Of a stretch of 43,564 bases of DNA, positions 18,165 through 25,693 are shown in pieces. The position numbers were made by a program, and so were the translations under genes. The number at the start of each line of letters is the position of its first letter. Position 1 is the first letter of the stretch. Source of the stretch: Nitrospirota bacterium (GTDB lineage Bacteria > Nitrospirota > Thermodesulfovibrionia > Thermodesulfovibrionales > Dissulfurispiraceae); contig JADFXI010000009.1 of the NCBI GenBank assembly GCA_015233655.1, positions 1 to 43,564 on the forward strand, written 5' to 3'. The notes below the pieces were generated by a model. The model saw only the letters and a program-made list of their open reading frames with translations, was not told where the DNA came from and searched no databases.

Positions 18165-18926
18165 ATGACAAGGAAAGCACTATTAATCTCACCTGAGATT
18201 TGCATAGGATGCAGGGGTTGCCAGACAGCTTGCAAGGAATGGAACCAGCTTGACGGCGTAAAGACTTCAAATGCGGGGAGCTTCGAAAACCCTCCGGACC
18301 TGATACCGGCCCTTTACAACAGGATAAGATATGTCGAGGTGCCGACAGAAGCCGAGGGCCAGCGATGGCTGTTTGTCAGTCAAAGGTGCATGCACTGCGG
18401 TGACGCAGGCTGCATGAAAATTTGTCCTGCTCCCGGTGCGCTCTACAAGACGCCTGAAGGCGCGGTGGCCTTCAGCAAGGAAAAGTGCATAGGCTGCAAA
18501 TTATGCGTTACAGCTTGTCCCTTCGATGTGCCGAGATACGACAAAGACGGCAAGATTTCCAAGTGCCATCTGTGCTCCGACCGGATATCTCAAGGATTGC
18601 CTCCTGCCTGCGCAAAGGTCTGCCCTACCGGCGCCATACGTTATGGAGAAAGGGATGACCTGATTGCATCAGCAAAAAAGACCGGGCATGAAAAGGTTTA
18701 CGGAGAGATGGACCTCACGGGGCTCGGTGCTCTATACGCCTTCAAAGATGCTCCGAGGCTTTACGGGATGAATGAGAATCCGGCAATTCCTGAGTCGGTC
18801 ATCTTCTGGAACAATATTCTGAAGCCGCTCTCTTACCTTGGACTTGGAGGCGCGGTCGCATTGGCCCTCATACACTATGTGGCCTTCGGTCCCAAAAAAA
18901 ATGAGGAGGTGACGAGAGATGAGTAA
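18165..18926 (+). CDS. fdhB: Formate dehydrogenase iron-sulfur subunit
   Basis: The 253-residue electron-transfer subunit carries four clusters between the catalytic subunit and the membrane cytochrome. Cys motifs in order are CIGCRGCQTACKEWN, CMHCGDAGCMKICP, CIGCKLCVTACPF and CHLCSDRISQGLPPACAKVCP. A single membrane helix (about residues 218-242) near the C-terminus anchors it as in FdnH. There is no signal peptide, so it would be exported as a complex with the TAT-bearing catalytic subunit. The ATG follows an AGGGAGGGG site. Its stop overlaps the start of the next gene by 8 bases. Confidence 0.94.
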   Translation: MTRKALLISPEICIGCRGCQTACKEWNQLDGVKTSNAGSFENPPDLIPALYNRIRYVEVPTEAEGQRWLFVSQRCMHCGDAGCMKICPAPGALYKTPEGAVAFSKEKCIGCKLCVTACPFDVPRYDKDGKISKCHLCSDRISQGLPPACAKVCPTGAIRYGERDDLIASAKKTGHEKVYGEMDLTGLGALYAFKDAPRLYGMNENPAIPESVIFWNNILKPLSYLGLGGAVALALIHYVAFGPKKNEEVTRDE

Positions 18927-19521
18927 TATGATAAGAAAGGCAGGGCCCTTTGAGATCGTGAACCACTGGGCCCTCGCGATAAGCTTCTTTGCTCTGGTAC
19001 TGAGCGGGTTTGGGTTCCTCTTTCATCTTGAGCAGATGAACGCCCTGTTCGGAAGTTTTAGCCGGATGAGGTTTATCCATAATTGGGCGGGGGTCATATT
19101 CATGGTCTCTCTTTTCCTGACCATGTTCACCTATCTCCCGGTATCATTAAGACTTGGCTCCGACGACATTGGATGGATACTCAAGGCAGGCGGATATTTG
19201 TCCAAAAAGGCGGTTGTCCCTCCACAGGACATTATCAACACAGGGCAGAAGCTTTACTATCTCGTCTTTCTTCTGACCGGGTCCGCCATTTCTGCCTCAG
19301 GACTCGGCATCTGGTTTATTGCTGGCGTAAAAAAATGGGTACTAATTTCTCATTTGGTTCATAACATCAGTTTCGACCTGCTTGTGACGATTATCCCATT
19401 GCATATCTATCTCGGAACACTAGCTAACCCCGGAACATTCCGTATTATGGTTTATGGAACTGTGCCGCTGGAATGGGCCAGGAAGCGCCACGAAAAATGG
19501 GTAAGGCGGATGGGTTACTAA
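18919..19521 (+). CDS. fdhC: Formate dehydrogenase cytochrome b subunit
   Basis: A 200-residue integral membrane subunit with four predicted helices, related to FdnI. It takes electrons from the iron-sulfur subunit through two b hemes to the quinone pool. Candidate heme-ligand histidines sit in IVNHWAL (first helix), RFIHNWAG (second), LISHLVHN and LHIYLG (last helix). The start overlaps the previous gene and is preceded by GAGGAGGTGA, so translation is coupled. It is the last gene before a strong terminator. Confidence 0.93.
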   Translation: MSNMIRKAGPFEIVNHWALAISFFALVLSGFGFLFHLEQMNALFGSFSRMRFIHNWAGVIFMVSLFLTMFTYLPVSLRLGSDDIGWILKAGGYLSKKAVVPPQDIINTGQKLYYLVFLLTGSAISASGLGIWFIAGVKKWVLISHLVHNISFDLLVTIIPLHIYLGTLANPGTFRIMVYGTVPLEWARKRHEKWVRRMGY

Positions 19522-19555
19522 AAAAAGCCCCGCTGCAGGCAGCGGGGCTTTTTTT
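19520..19555. terminator. Bidirectional intrinsic terminator between the fdh operon and rplS
   Basis: A nine-pair GC-rich stem (19527-19535 with 19540-19548, loop CAGG) is flanked by seven As on the left and seven Ts on the right. It ends transcription of the fdh operon on the plus strand. By symmetry it also ends the rplS operon on the minus strand. Confidence 0.93.
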
Positions 19556-19569
19556 ATCAAAGCAAACTG

Positions 19570-19920
19570 TTATTTTGCCTCTCTGGATTTTTCCCTTATC
19601 TTCGCTTCTTTTCCCTTTTTATCTCTGATGTAATAGAGCTTTGCTCTTCTTATTTTGCCGCGTTTTATCGTCTCTATCTTGTCTATGGAAGGCGAATGCA
19701 CAGGAAAGATCCTTTCCACACCGACGCCGAAGGACATTTTGCGCACCATAAAAGTTTCTCTCACTCCGCTGCCTTTGCGGGCAATCACAACTCCCTCAAA
19801 AGGCTGAAGCCTCTCCTTGTCACCTTCTATGACCTTGACATATATCCTTACAGTATCTCCAATATTAAATGCCGGGACATCCCTCCTGAAACCTTCCTCA
19901 ATTGCATGTATCTGATTCAT
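19570..19920 (-). CDS. rplS: 50S ribosomal protein L19
   Basis: L19 sits at the interface of the two ribosomal subunits. The protein of 116 residues has [61 protein letters not shown] and [16 protein letters not shown] 19920 is chosen over an upstream frame start at 19962 because the product then begins [10 protein letters not shown] like other L19s. It is also preceded by AGGGGGGAAG. The gene overlaps the 3' end of trmD by 23 bases and is last in the operon. Confidence 0.97.
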   Translation of the reverse strand: MNQIHAIEEGFRRDVPAFNIGDTVRIYVKVIEGDKERLQPFEGVVIARKGSGVRETFMVRKMSFGVGVERIFPVHSPSIDKIETIKRGKIRRAKLYYIRDKKGKEAKIREKSREAK

Positions 19921-20686
19921 CTTCTTCCCCCCTGCTTTCAGCCGCGTTTCTGTTTGAGCCAAGCTCGTTTAATATCTCAATATCTTCTCTGCTCAAAGAG
20001 ACCTTTTCGAGCAGATCAGGCCGTTTGAGCAAAGTCCTTTTTATTGCTTCCCTTCTCCTGCTTTTCCAGATTGTCTTATGGTTCCCTGAAAGCAGCACAT
20101 CCGGGACCTTCATTCCCATAAACTCTGGAGGCCTCGTATAATGAGGGTAATCCAAAAGGCCCCATGAAAAAGACTCTTCTTTCACGGAATCATCATCACC
20201 CAGCACTCCGGGGACAAGCCTGGCAACACTGTCTATTATAACCAACGCAGCCAGTTCTCCACCAGTTAAAACATAATCGCCTATAGAAATCTCTTCATCG
20301 ACCAGCGATTCACGCACCCGCTCGTCGATTCCCTCATATCTGCCGCAAATTATAACTACCCTCCGGGCCTCCCGTGACAGTGATTCCGCCATGCCCTGTG
20401 TATACTGCTTTCCCTGGGGGCTCATCATTATCGTCAACCGGTCACGGCCGTCAGCCTTAATTGAATCGAGGGCCTTATAAATCGGCTCCACCTTCATGAC
20501 CATTCCTGCACCGCCGCCATACGGGTAATCGTCCACGGTCCTGTGCTTGTCGGTGGTAAAGTCTCTGGGATTGAAAAGCTTTACATCAAGCAATCCCTTT
20601 TGCGCCGCTCTCTTAAGTATACTTTCTCCCAAATAGGCGGAAAACATTTCGGGAAAGATCGTAATTATATCAAATCCGGCATTCAT
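19898..20686 (-). CDS. trmD: tRNA (guanine-N1)-methyltransferase TrmD
   Basis: TrmD methylates G37 next to the anticodon and prevents frameshifting, acting as a dimer with a trefoil knot. Family marks are [74 protein letters not shown], and the C-terminal [22 protein letters not shown]. The frame is open to 20734, but the 16 extra residues there are encoded by a GC-rich hairpin. ATG 20686 matches homologues, though its Shine-Dalgarno is weak. rimM, which usually lies directly upstream, is absent. The C-terminal tail is acidic and overlaps rplS. Confidence 0.96.
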   Translation of the reverse strand: MNAGFDIITIFPEMFSAYLGESILKRAAQKGLLDVKLFNPRDFTTDKHRTVDDYPYGGGAGMVMKVEPIYKALDSIKADGRDRLTIMMSPQGKQYTQGMAESLSREARRVVIICGRYEGIDERVRESLVDEEISIGDYVLTGGELAALVIIDSVARLVPGVLGDDDSVKEESFSWGLLDYPHYTRPPEFMGMKVPDVLLSGNHKTIWKSRRREAIKRTLLKRPDLLEKVSLSREDIEILNELGSNRNAAESRGEEDESDTCN

Positions 20687-20697
20687 TAGCCAATCAA

Positions 20698-20725
20698 AAG
20701 GGGCGTTCAAAAGCAAACGCCCCTT
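20698..20725 (-). terminator. GC-rich hairpin between khpA and trmD (terminator or attenuator candidate)
   Basis: A perfect 10-pair stem (20698-20707 with 20716-20725, 8-base loop) is followed on the minus strand by four Ts. It lies 12 bases upstream of the trmD ATG, in the place where rimM normally sits. It could attenuate trmD-rplS expression or mask initiation. Confidence 0.5.
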
Positions 20726-20748
20726 ATATGTCATCGAATAAACAACAG

Positions 20749-20979
20749 TTATTCTAATATCTCAAGGACGCACCGTTTGCCTATTTTGGTCCCGGCGGCT
20801 CCAAGAATGGTCCTCATAGCACGGGCCGTCTTACCCTGCTTTCCGATCACCTTGCCGAGATCGCTCTGAAATACTCTGAGTTCGTATACCGTGGTCTTCT
20901 CACCTTCAACTTCAGACACTTTTACATCTTCAGGCTTGTCTACCAGTGCTTTGGCCATAGTCTCAATCAAAGTCTTCAT
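20749..20979 (-). CDS. khpA: KH-domain RNA-binding protein KhpA
   Basis: A 76-residue cytoplasmic RNA-binding protein with a single KH domain. The [18 protein letters not shown] stretch contains the GxxG loop that contacts RNA. It is the conserved small gene between rpsP and rimM/trmD. ATG 20979 has GGAGGTGG eight bases upstream and gives the family start [19 protein letters not shown]. An upstream start at 21003 adds eight unconserved residues and was rejected. Confidence 0.93.
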   Translation of the reverse strand: MKTLIETMAKALVDKPEDVKVSEVEGEKTTVYELRVFQSDLGKVIGKQGKTARAMRTILGAAGTKIGKRCVLEILE

Positions 20980-21051
20980 TTCTTTCCACCTCCAAATTGG
21001 CAAATTGCTTTAGCACTCACCCTACAAAACACTGGTCCCGGAAACGCCGAT

Positions 21052-21288
21052 CTAGAAGCCGGCTCTTTGTAATAGTTTCCTGACAGTGTCCGTAGGCTGC
21101 GCGCCGCGCTCAACCCAGTGCTTTGCCCGTTCCAAATTGACCTTTATTTCCGATGGTTCTTTTTTTGGATCGTATGTGCCTATAACTTCAACAAAAGGGC
21201 CGTCCCTTCTGGCCCTTGAGTCAGCTACGATAATTCTGTAAAATGGTTTCTTGTGCGCCCCAAGCCTGGTCAACCTGATCTTTACCAA
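21052..21288 (-). CDS. rpsP: 30S ribosomal protein S16
   Basis: A 78-residue S16 with the typical [29 protein letters not shown] start, [14 protein letters not shown], and [12 protein letters not shown]. The start codon is TTG (21288-21286), supported by GGAGGTGA six bases upstream and by the conserved second residues. No ATG is available in frame near it. It is the first gene of rpsP-khpA-trmD-rplS, which has its own promoter. Confidence 0.97.
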   Translation of the reverse strand: MVKIRLTRLGAHKKPFYRIIVADSRARRDGPFVEVIGTYDPKKEPSEIKVNLERAKHWVERGAQPTDTVRKLLQRAGF

Positions 21289-21383
21289 ATCTCACCTCCG
21301 TAATTAATAAGCAAATGCCGCATGTTAAACATCTGTTAACGAACCAAAAAAGTCAGAAGCCTTTAAACAGGAATAGATAGTCT

Positions 21384-21413
21384 AATATATTTATGTCTCT
21401 GTATGCAAGTCAA
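21384..21413 (-). promoter_or_regulatory. Promoter of the rpsP-khpA-trmD-rplS operon
   Basis: On the minus strand TTGACT (21413-21408) is 18 bases from TATATT (21389-21384), in the 155-base gap between ffh and rpsP. Each hexamer has five of six consensus bases. The leader would be about 90 bases. Confidence 0.6.
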
Positions 21414-21443
21414 TAAAAGAGTCGAGGCCTTCAGCATAACGCC

Positions 21444-22766
21444 TTAAAATCCAAAACCCTTGGGCATTCTGAACCCCTTGCCGCCTTTAAACATCTTCAT
21501 CATTTTCTTCATCTCAAGGTATTGCTTGACCAGGCGGTTAACATCCGCCACCGTGGTGCCGCTTCCCATGGCGATCCTTTTTCTCCTGCTGCCGTTCATG
21601 ATATTGTGGTTACGCCTCTCCGCCGGGGTCATGGAATTGATGATCGCCTCTATTCTAACAAACTCTTTCTCGTCTACTTTCACGTCCTTCATGGCCTTGT
21701 TCATCCCGGGTATCATGCCGAGCAGATTTTCCAGCGGCCCCATGCTTCGCAGTTTCTTAAGCTGGTCCTTCAGGTCTTCAAACGAAAAACTCTCCTCCAT
21801 GATCTTCTTTTGAAGCTTCTCGGCCTCTTTTTGATCAAAAGACTGCTGGGCCTGTTCAATAAGCGTAAGCACATCACCCATGCCGAGTATTCTGCTCGCA
21901 ACCCGGTCAGGATAAAAAGGCTCGAGCATATCTATCTTCTCGCCCGAGCCGATAAATTTTATAGGCTTGCCGGTTACGCTTCTTATGGAAAGAGCGGCAC
22001 CGCCCCTGGAATCGCCATCCATTTTGGTCAGGATAATGCCGTCTACCCCGATCTGCTCATTAAAACTCTTTGCCATGTTAACTGCATCCTGCCCTGTCAT
22101 TGCATCTGCAACAAGCATAACTTCACGCGGATTTACAGCAGCTTTTATCCGCTGCAATTCATTCATCAGGTCCTCATTTATATGCAGTCTTCCTGCGGTG
22201 TCGAGGATCACTATGTCCCTGCCGTCCAGCTTAGACTGCTTAACGGCATCGCTGCAGACGGTCACCGGGTCCTTAATTTCTTTCGTAGCGAAGACAGGAA
22301 CTCCTATTTGCCTGCCGAGTGACATTAGCTGGTCAATAGCAGCGGGTCTCTGAAGGTCCGCTGCAACGAGCAAGGGCCTTCGGCCCTCCTTCTTAAAGAA
22401 TGCCCCGAGTTTGGCGGAAGTTGTGGTTTTACCGGAGCCCTGAAGACCGATCATCATCACTATTGTAGGGGGATTCGGAGCGAGTTGTATGCGGCTATTG
22501 GCGGTGCCAAGCAGATCGCAGAGAGAGTCATAAACTATTTTGACGACCTGCTGTCCCGGAGAAAGGCTTTCGAGCACCTCTTTGCCGACGGCCCTCTCGC
22601 GGACATGCTCGATAAAGTCCTTGACTACCCTGAAATTCACATCGGCTTCGAGCAGCGCAAGTCTTATTTCTTTAAGCGCTACATCGACGTCTTCCTCTCT
22701 AAGAAGACCCCGGCCCTTTAATTTGCTGAATATGGCGTCAAGTTTATCGCTGAGTGATTCAAACAT
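21444..22766 (-). CDS. ffh: Signal recognition particle protein Ffh
   Basis: Ffh is the SRP GTPase that binds 4.5S RNA and signal sequences and docks at FtsY. The 440-residue protein has the N domain (MFESLSDKLDAIFSKLKGRG). The G domain has the P-loop GLQGSGKTTTSAKLG, the DTAGRLH and TKMDGDSRGGAA motifs, and GSGEKIDMLEPFYPDR. The methionine-rich M domain ends MKKMMKMFKGGKGFRMPKGFGF. It follows the tlpA-like gene by 19 bases and is separated from rpsP by a promoter. No SRP RNA gene was recognised in the window. Confidence 0.97.
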   Translation of the reverse strand: MFESLSDKLDAIFSKLKGRGLLREEDVDVALKEIRLALLEADVNFRVVKDFIEHVRERAVGKEVLESLSPGQQVVKIVYDSLCDLLGTANSRIQLAPNPPTIVMMIGLQGSGKTTTSAKLGAFFKKEGRRPLLVAADLQRPAAIDQLMSLGRQIGVPVFATKEIKDPVTVCSDAVKQSKLDGRDIVILDTAGRLHINEDLMNELQRIKAAVNPREVMLVADAMTGQDAVNMAKSFNEQIGVDGIILTKMDGDSRGGAALSIRSVTGKPIKFIGSGEKIDMLEPFYPDRVASRILGMGDVLTLIEQAQQSFDQKEAEKLQKKIMEESFSFEDLKDQLKKLRSMGPLENLLGMIPGMNKAMKDVKVDEKEFVRIEAIINSMTPAERRNHNIMNGSRRKRIAMGSGTTVADVNRLVKQYLEMKKMMKMFKGGKGFRMPKGFGF

Positions 22767-22785
22767 CGTTGCGGTTACGTGCCTT

Positions 22786-23298
22786 TTATAACAGGGTTTC
22801 TATCTCTTTTGAGAGGGTGGCTGCAAAATTAGGAATGAGCCCTATATGTTTATTTGCCAGTTTGCCCGTCTTGTCAATAATAAAACTCGTGGGGATGCTT
22901 ATCACCTGGTATCTTCTGCTTGCCGTGCCGTCGTCAAGTGCCACCGGATAGCTGATCCCATACGTCTTGATAAAATTACTCACTGCCTTGCCTGCATCAG
23001 GCCCTTCGTCTATCGATATGGCCAGCACCGTAAATCCCTTGTCCTTATATCTTTCATAAGCAGATTTTATTTCAGGGGCAACCATCTGGCAAGGCGGACA
23101 CCATGAGGCGAAAAACTCTATCATTACCACCTTGCCCTTGTAATCATCAAGACTTATCTTGGCGCCTTCAGGAGTCGAGAGAACAAAGGCAGGGGCGGCA
23201 TCATTGCTGCTGAGCGACGCTCCCTTTTCACCCCTTGAGCACGATAAAAGCGATACTAAAACAAGGGCCGCCCCCAAAAAGCCTGCAAGCTTTTTCAT
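22786..23298 (-). CDS. TlpA/ResA-like thiol-disulfide oxidoreductase lipoprotein
   Basis: A 170-residue exported protein whose signal ends in a lipobox (LLSC, lipidated Cys20), so it should be membrane-anchored outside the cytoplasm. The thioredoxin fold holds ASWCPPC (Cys67, Cys70) after the DDYKGKVVMIEFF strand, and a cis-Pro region VISIPTSFIID. Relatives reduce the Cys of apocytochrome c CXXCH motifs, which fits the ResB/CcsB system and c-type cytochromes in this window. The direct link is inferred. Its ATG overlaps the TGA stop of trxA by one base, so the two are cotranslated. Confidence 0.9.
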   Translation of the reverse strand: MKKLAGFLGAALVLVSLLSCSRGEKGASLSSNDAAPAFVLSTPEGAKISLDDYKGKVVMIEFFASWCPPCQMVAPEIKSAYERYKDKGFTVLAISIDEGPDAGKAVSNFIKTYGISYPVALDDGTASRRYQVISIPTSFIIDKTGKLANKHIGLIPNFAATLSKEIETLL

Positions 23299-23630
23299 CA
23301 GCCGGCTATGAGAGTGTCTATCTTCGCCTTAAGCTGCGGTTTTGGAACTGCTCCAACAACCTGGTCCACTTTCTGCCCGTCTTTGAAAAACATGATAGTC
23401 GGGATCCCCATAATTTTATACTTGCTCGCTACTTCAGGGTTTTCATCGGTATTCAACTTTCCGACTTTCAACTGGCCGGCATATTCCTTGGCCAATTCCT
23501 CAATTGTAGGAGCTATCATCCTGCAGGGTCCGCACCAGACAGCCCAGAAATCAACCATTACAAGACCGCTCGCCTGTAATACTTCGCTGTCCCATGCAGC
23601 GCTCGTAAGATCCACAATCCCTTCTGCCAT
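23298..23630 (-). CDS. trxA: Thioredoxin
   Basis: A cytoplasmic thioredoxin of 110 residues with the canonical FWAVWCGPCRMIAP active site (Cys33, Cys36), KLNTDENPEVASKY, and the cis-Pro loop MGIPTIMFFKDG. ATG 23630 is preceded by AGGAGG; an earlier in-frame start adds eight unlikely residues. It heads the trxA-tlpA-ffh transcription unit from a strong promoter. Confidence 0.97.
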   Translation of the reverse strand: MAEGIVDLTSAAWDSEVLQASGLVMVDFWAVWCGPCRMIAPTIEELAKEYAGQLKVGKLNTDENPEVASKYKIMGIPTIMFFKDGQKVDQVVGAVPKPQLKAKIDTLIAG

Positions 23631-23673
23631 AAATCCTCCTGCTCTTGAACTCAATTTAAAAATAAGTAAAATA

Positions 23674-23703
23674 ATTATAGTTTTTAAATCAATATTTTGT
23701 CAA
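23674..23703 (-). promoter_or_regulatory. Promoter of trxA
   Basis: On the minus strand a perfect TTGACA (23703-23698) and a perfect TATAAT (23679-23674) are separated by 18 bases. The start site would be about 37 bases before the trxA ATG. Its -35 lies just upstream of the region serving the divergent chrA genes (a TATAAT at 23722-23727 on the plus strand). Confidence 0.75.
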
Positions 23704-23755
23704 TTTGACCGCACTTTGGATTATAATTATGCCAAGTTCATCAGGAGATAGATTT

Positions 23756-24295
23756 ATGAAGCAGATTTCTTTAAAGGACATTTTTCTTGCGTTTTTAAAA
23801 ATAGGCACATTTTCATTCGGCGGGGTCTATTCCATGCTTCCCCTTTTTGAAAAGGAGTTGGTGGAAAAACGAGGATGGCTCACTAGCGAAGAGTTCATCG
23901 ATGGCGTCGCCATAGGGCAGATGACTCCAGGGCCGCCTATCGTCAATACCGGCATATGCACCGGCTATAAACTAAAAAAAATATGGGGGGCCGTAACAGC
24001 CGTTACCGGCATGGCGTTTACCGGAACCGTACTTGCCATAATACTTGCAGTCTTCTACGTCAAGACAAAAGATAGCCATCTGTTGCAATCAGTCATGAAA
24101 GGGGCAGGCGCGGCTGTAGTCGGGCTGCTGCTTTCCGTCATATACAAGATGGCTGTCAGGACCATTAAAGATTACAAGTCGTTTATGTTTGCGATATCGG
24201 CTTTTTTGGCCCTTGCCCTGTTCAAGACAAATCCTATAGGCCTGATCTTTGCAGCCGGAATAGTTGGGGTAATTGTCTACGGGTGGAGGAAATAA
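23756..24295 (+). CDS. chrA: Chromate transporter half-protein (short-chain ChrA, first)
   Basis: A 179-residue membrane protein of the CHR family. Visible marks are FLKIGTFSFGGVYSMLPLFEKELVEKRGWLTSEEF and AIGQMTPGPP, followed by several hydrophobic segments. Full-length ChrA proteins contain two such halves. Here they are two adjacent genes that probably assemble as an antiparallel pair. Members export chromate in some bacteria, but the natural substrate may be another oxyanion, so function is only tentative. ATG 23756 has AGGAGA eight bases upstream. The next gene follows after one base. Confidence 0.88.
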   Translation: MKQISLKDIFLAFLKIGTFSFGGVYSMLPLFEKELVEKRGWLTSEEFIDGVAIGQMTPGPPIVNTGICTGYKLKKIWGAVTAVTGMAFTGTVLAIILAVFYVKTKDSHLLQSVMKGAGAAVVGLLLSVIYKMAVRTIKDYKSFMFAISAFLALALFKTNPIGLIFAAGIVGVIVYGWRK

Positions 24296-24296
24296 A

Positions 24297-24821
24297 ATGC
24301 CTCTTCTGCTTAAGTTCTGCTGGATATTGGTCGTAGTCAACTCCCTCACCATTGGGGGAGGATTTGTCATGCTGCCCCTGCTGCAGCAAGAATTCGTGGA
24401 AAAATATCATTGGATAACCGACAAGGAATTTCTTGATGCAATCGCTGTGGGACAGCTTACTCCAGGGCCTCTTACAGTAATGAACGCCTTTATCGGATAC
24501 AAAATTTACGGGCTTTCCGGCTCGCTGCTCGCGATGTTCAGTTCGTACTTGCCATGCGTGCTTATCGTAACACTCGTCTCAAAGTTCTATTTTGCTTATA
24601 AAAGCTCATTAATCGTAAATTCGAGTTTCAGAGGCATAAAAGCCGCAGTAGTGGGTCTCCTGGGGGCGGTTGCCATTTCGCTGGGACATGCTTCACTTAT
24701 GGATTTCCCGACACTGGGCATTGCTGTCCTCAGCTTCGCGGCCATCTCCTTCGCAAAGATAGACCCTACTTTTATTATTATCGGCTCCGGCGTCCTGGGA
24801 GCACTTATCTATTCAGGCTGA
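24297..24821 (+). CDS. chrA: Chromate transporter half-protein (short-chain ChrA, second)
   Basis: A 174-residue second CHR half with VNSLTIGGGFVMLPLLQQEFVEKYHWITDKEF and AVGQLTPGPL, then about five hydrophobic segments. Its ATG (24297) directly follows the TAA of the first half and is preceded by GGAGGA at the end of that gene, so the two are tightly coupled. It ends 13 bases inside the oppositely oriented coiled-coil gene; the tails overlap. Confidence 0.88.
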   Translation: MPLLLKFCWILVVVNSLTIGGGFVMLPLLQQEFVEKYHWITDKEFLDAIAVGQLTPGPLTVMNAFIGYKIYGLSGSLLAMFSSYLPCVLIVTLVSKFYFAYKSSLIVNSSFRGIKAAVVGLLGAVAISLGHASLMDFPTLGIAVLSFAAISFAKIDPTFIIIGSGVLGALIYSG

Positions 24822-25669
24822 GCTTGAGCGGCAGCCTGCTGCTGTTGCTGCCTGTAGAGGATCATATATTCTTTTTCGAGGTCTTCGTACTGGGTCTGCA
24901 TGGATGAGAGGAGATCGCTCTTTTCGCCGAGTTTTTCCTCAAAATCCTTGATCCTGGCCACCATTGTTTCCTTTTCCTGAAGCATCTCGTCATATTTTGC
25001 GTCATCAGCAGCACCGGATTCCGGCCTCACTTCGACATCTTCTGCAATGCGCTTAAATTCCTCTTCCCAGGCCTGAAACTTCTCAGAAAGCGTTGAGTTT
25101 TCAGAATCGAGTATGGAAATAAATTTTTCCATTTCCTTGTTGTTCTTCTCTAAGACCGCTACGGACTCTTCGAGCGCAGCGCTTTCAACACCGCCTTCCA
25201 TTATGCCTTTGATCTTTTCCTGCAACTCGTTATTGCTTTGCTGCAGAGAAGACAGCCGCTTTCTGGCACCCTCGAAAACGTCTTTGTAACACATCAGTTC
25301 CACTATAGTGCTCTTCTGGAAATTCACCATCCTCTGCAGCCGTTTGACCGCGCCGGGCTCAGCCGCGTCCTCTGACGCGCCGCTATCAGGCTGCACGGAC
25401 TCAAATTGTGCCATCGAGGCAATATCATGAAGCGGCTCCTGTTGCTCCATCAAGTTTTCCGCTGGAAGATCCGGAAAGGATGCTTCATCCGGAGAAGGCC
25501 GCTCAAAAGTCTCCGGACCTCTCTCGCTCTTAAGATCGTTCAGCTTTCTCAGCGTCTTCTGATAAAGGTCTTTATTCTTCCTGTTATTGATAAAGAAGTA
25601 GATCGTGAGCAATAATAGTACCGCAGCAAACTCTGCCAGCAATAAAAAATAAAGCGGATCAATCATCAT
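24809..25669 (-). CDS. Membrane-anchored coiled-coil protein of unknown function
   Basis: The 286-residue protein has one N-terminal membrane helix (about residues 5-27, then a NNRKNK stop-transfer). A Glu/Pro-rich linker follows, then a long region of heptad-like helices from about 105 to 275 rich in Glu, Lys, Leu and Gln. It ends in a Gln/Ala-rich tail. No catalytic motif is recognised. It lies 24 bases downstream of the VWA gene in the same direction and is probably cotranscribed with it, suggesting a joint envelope role. The orientation predicts a cytoplasmic coiled coil. Function is not assigned. Confidence 0.75.
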   Translation of the reverse strand: MMIDPLYFLLLAEFAAVLLLLTIYFFINNRKNKDLYQKTLRKLNDLKSERGPETFERPSPDEASFPDLPAENLMEQQEPLHDIASMAQFESVQPDSGASEDAAEPGAVKRLQRMVNFQKSTIVELMCYKDVFEGARKRLSSLQQSNNELQEKIKGIMEGGVESAALEESVAVLEKNNKEMEKFISILDSENSTLSEKFQAWEEEFKRIAEDVEVRPESGAADDAKYDEMLQEKETMVARIKDFEEKLGEKSDLLSSMQTQYEDLEKEYMILYRQQQQQAAAQAQPE

Positions 25670-25693
25670 AATTCTCGTCGCACCCCGCGCAAT

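Noticed and set aside
21522-22322. 266-residue plus-strand frame opposite ffh
   Set aside because: Shadow frame; the minus strand encodes a complete Ffh.
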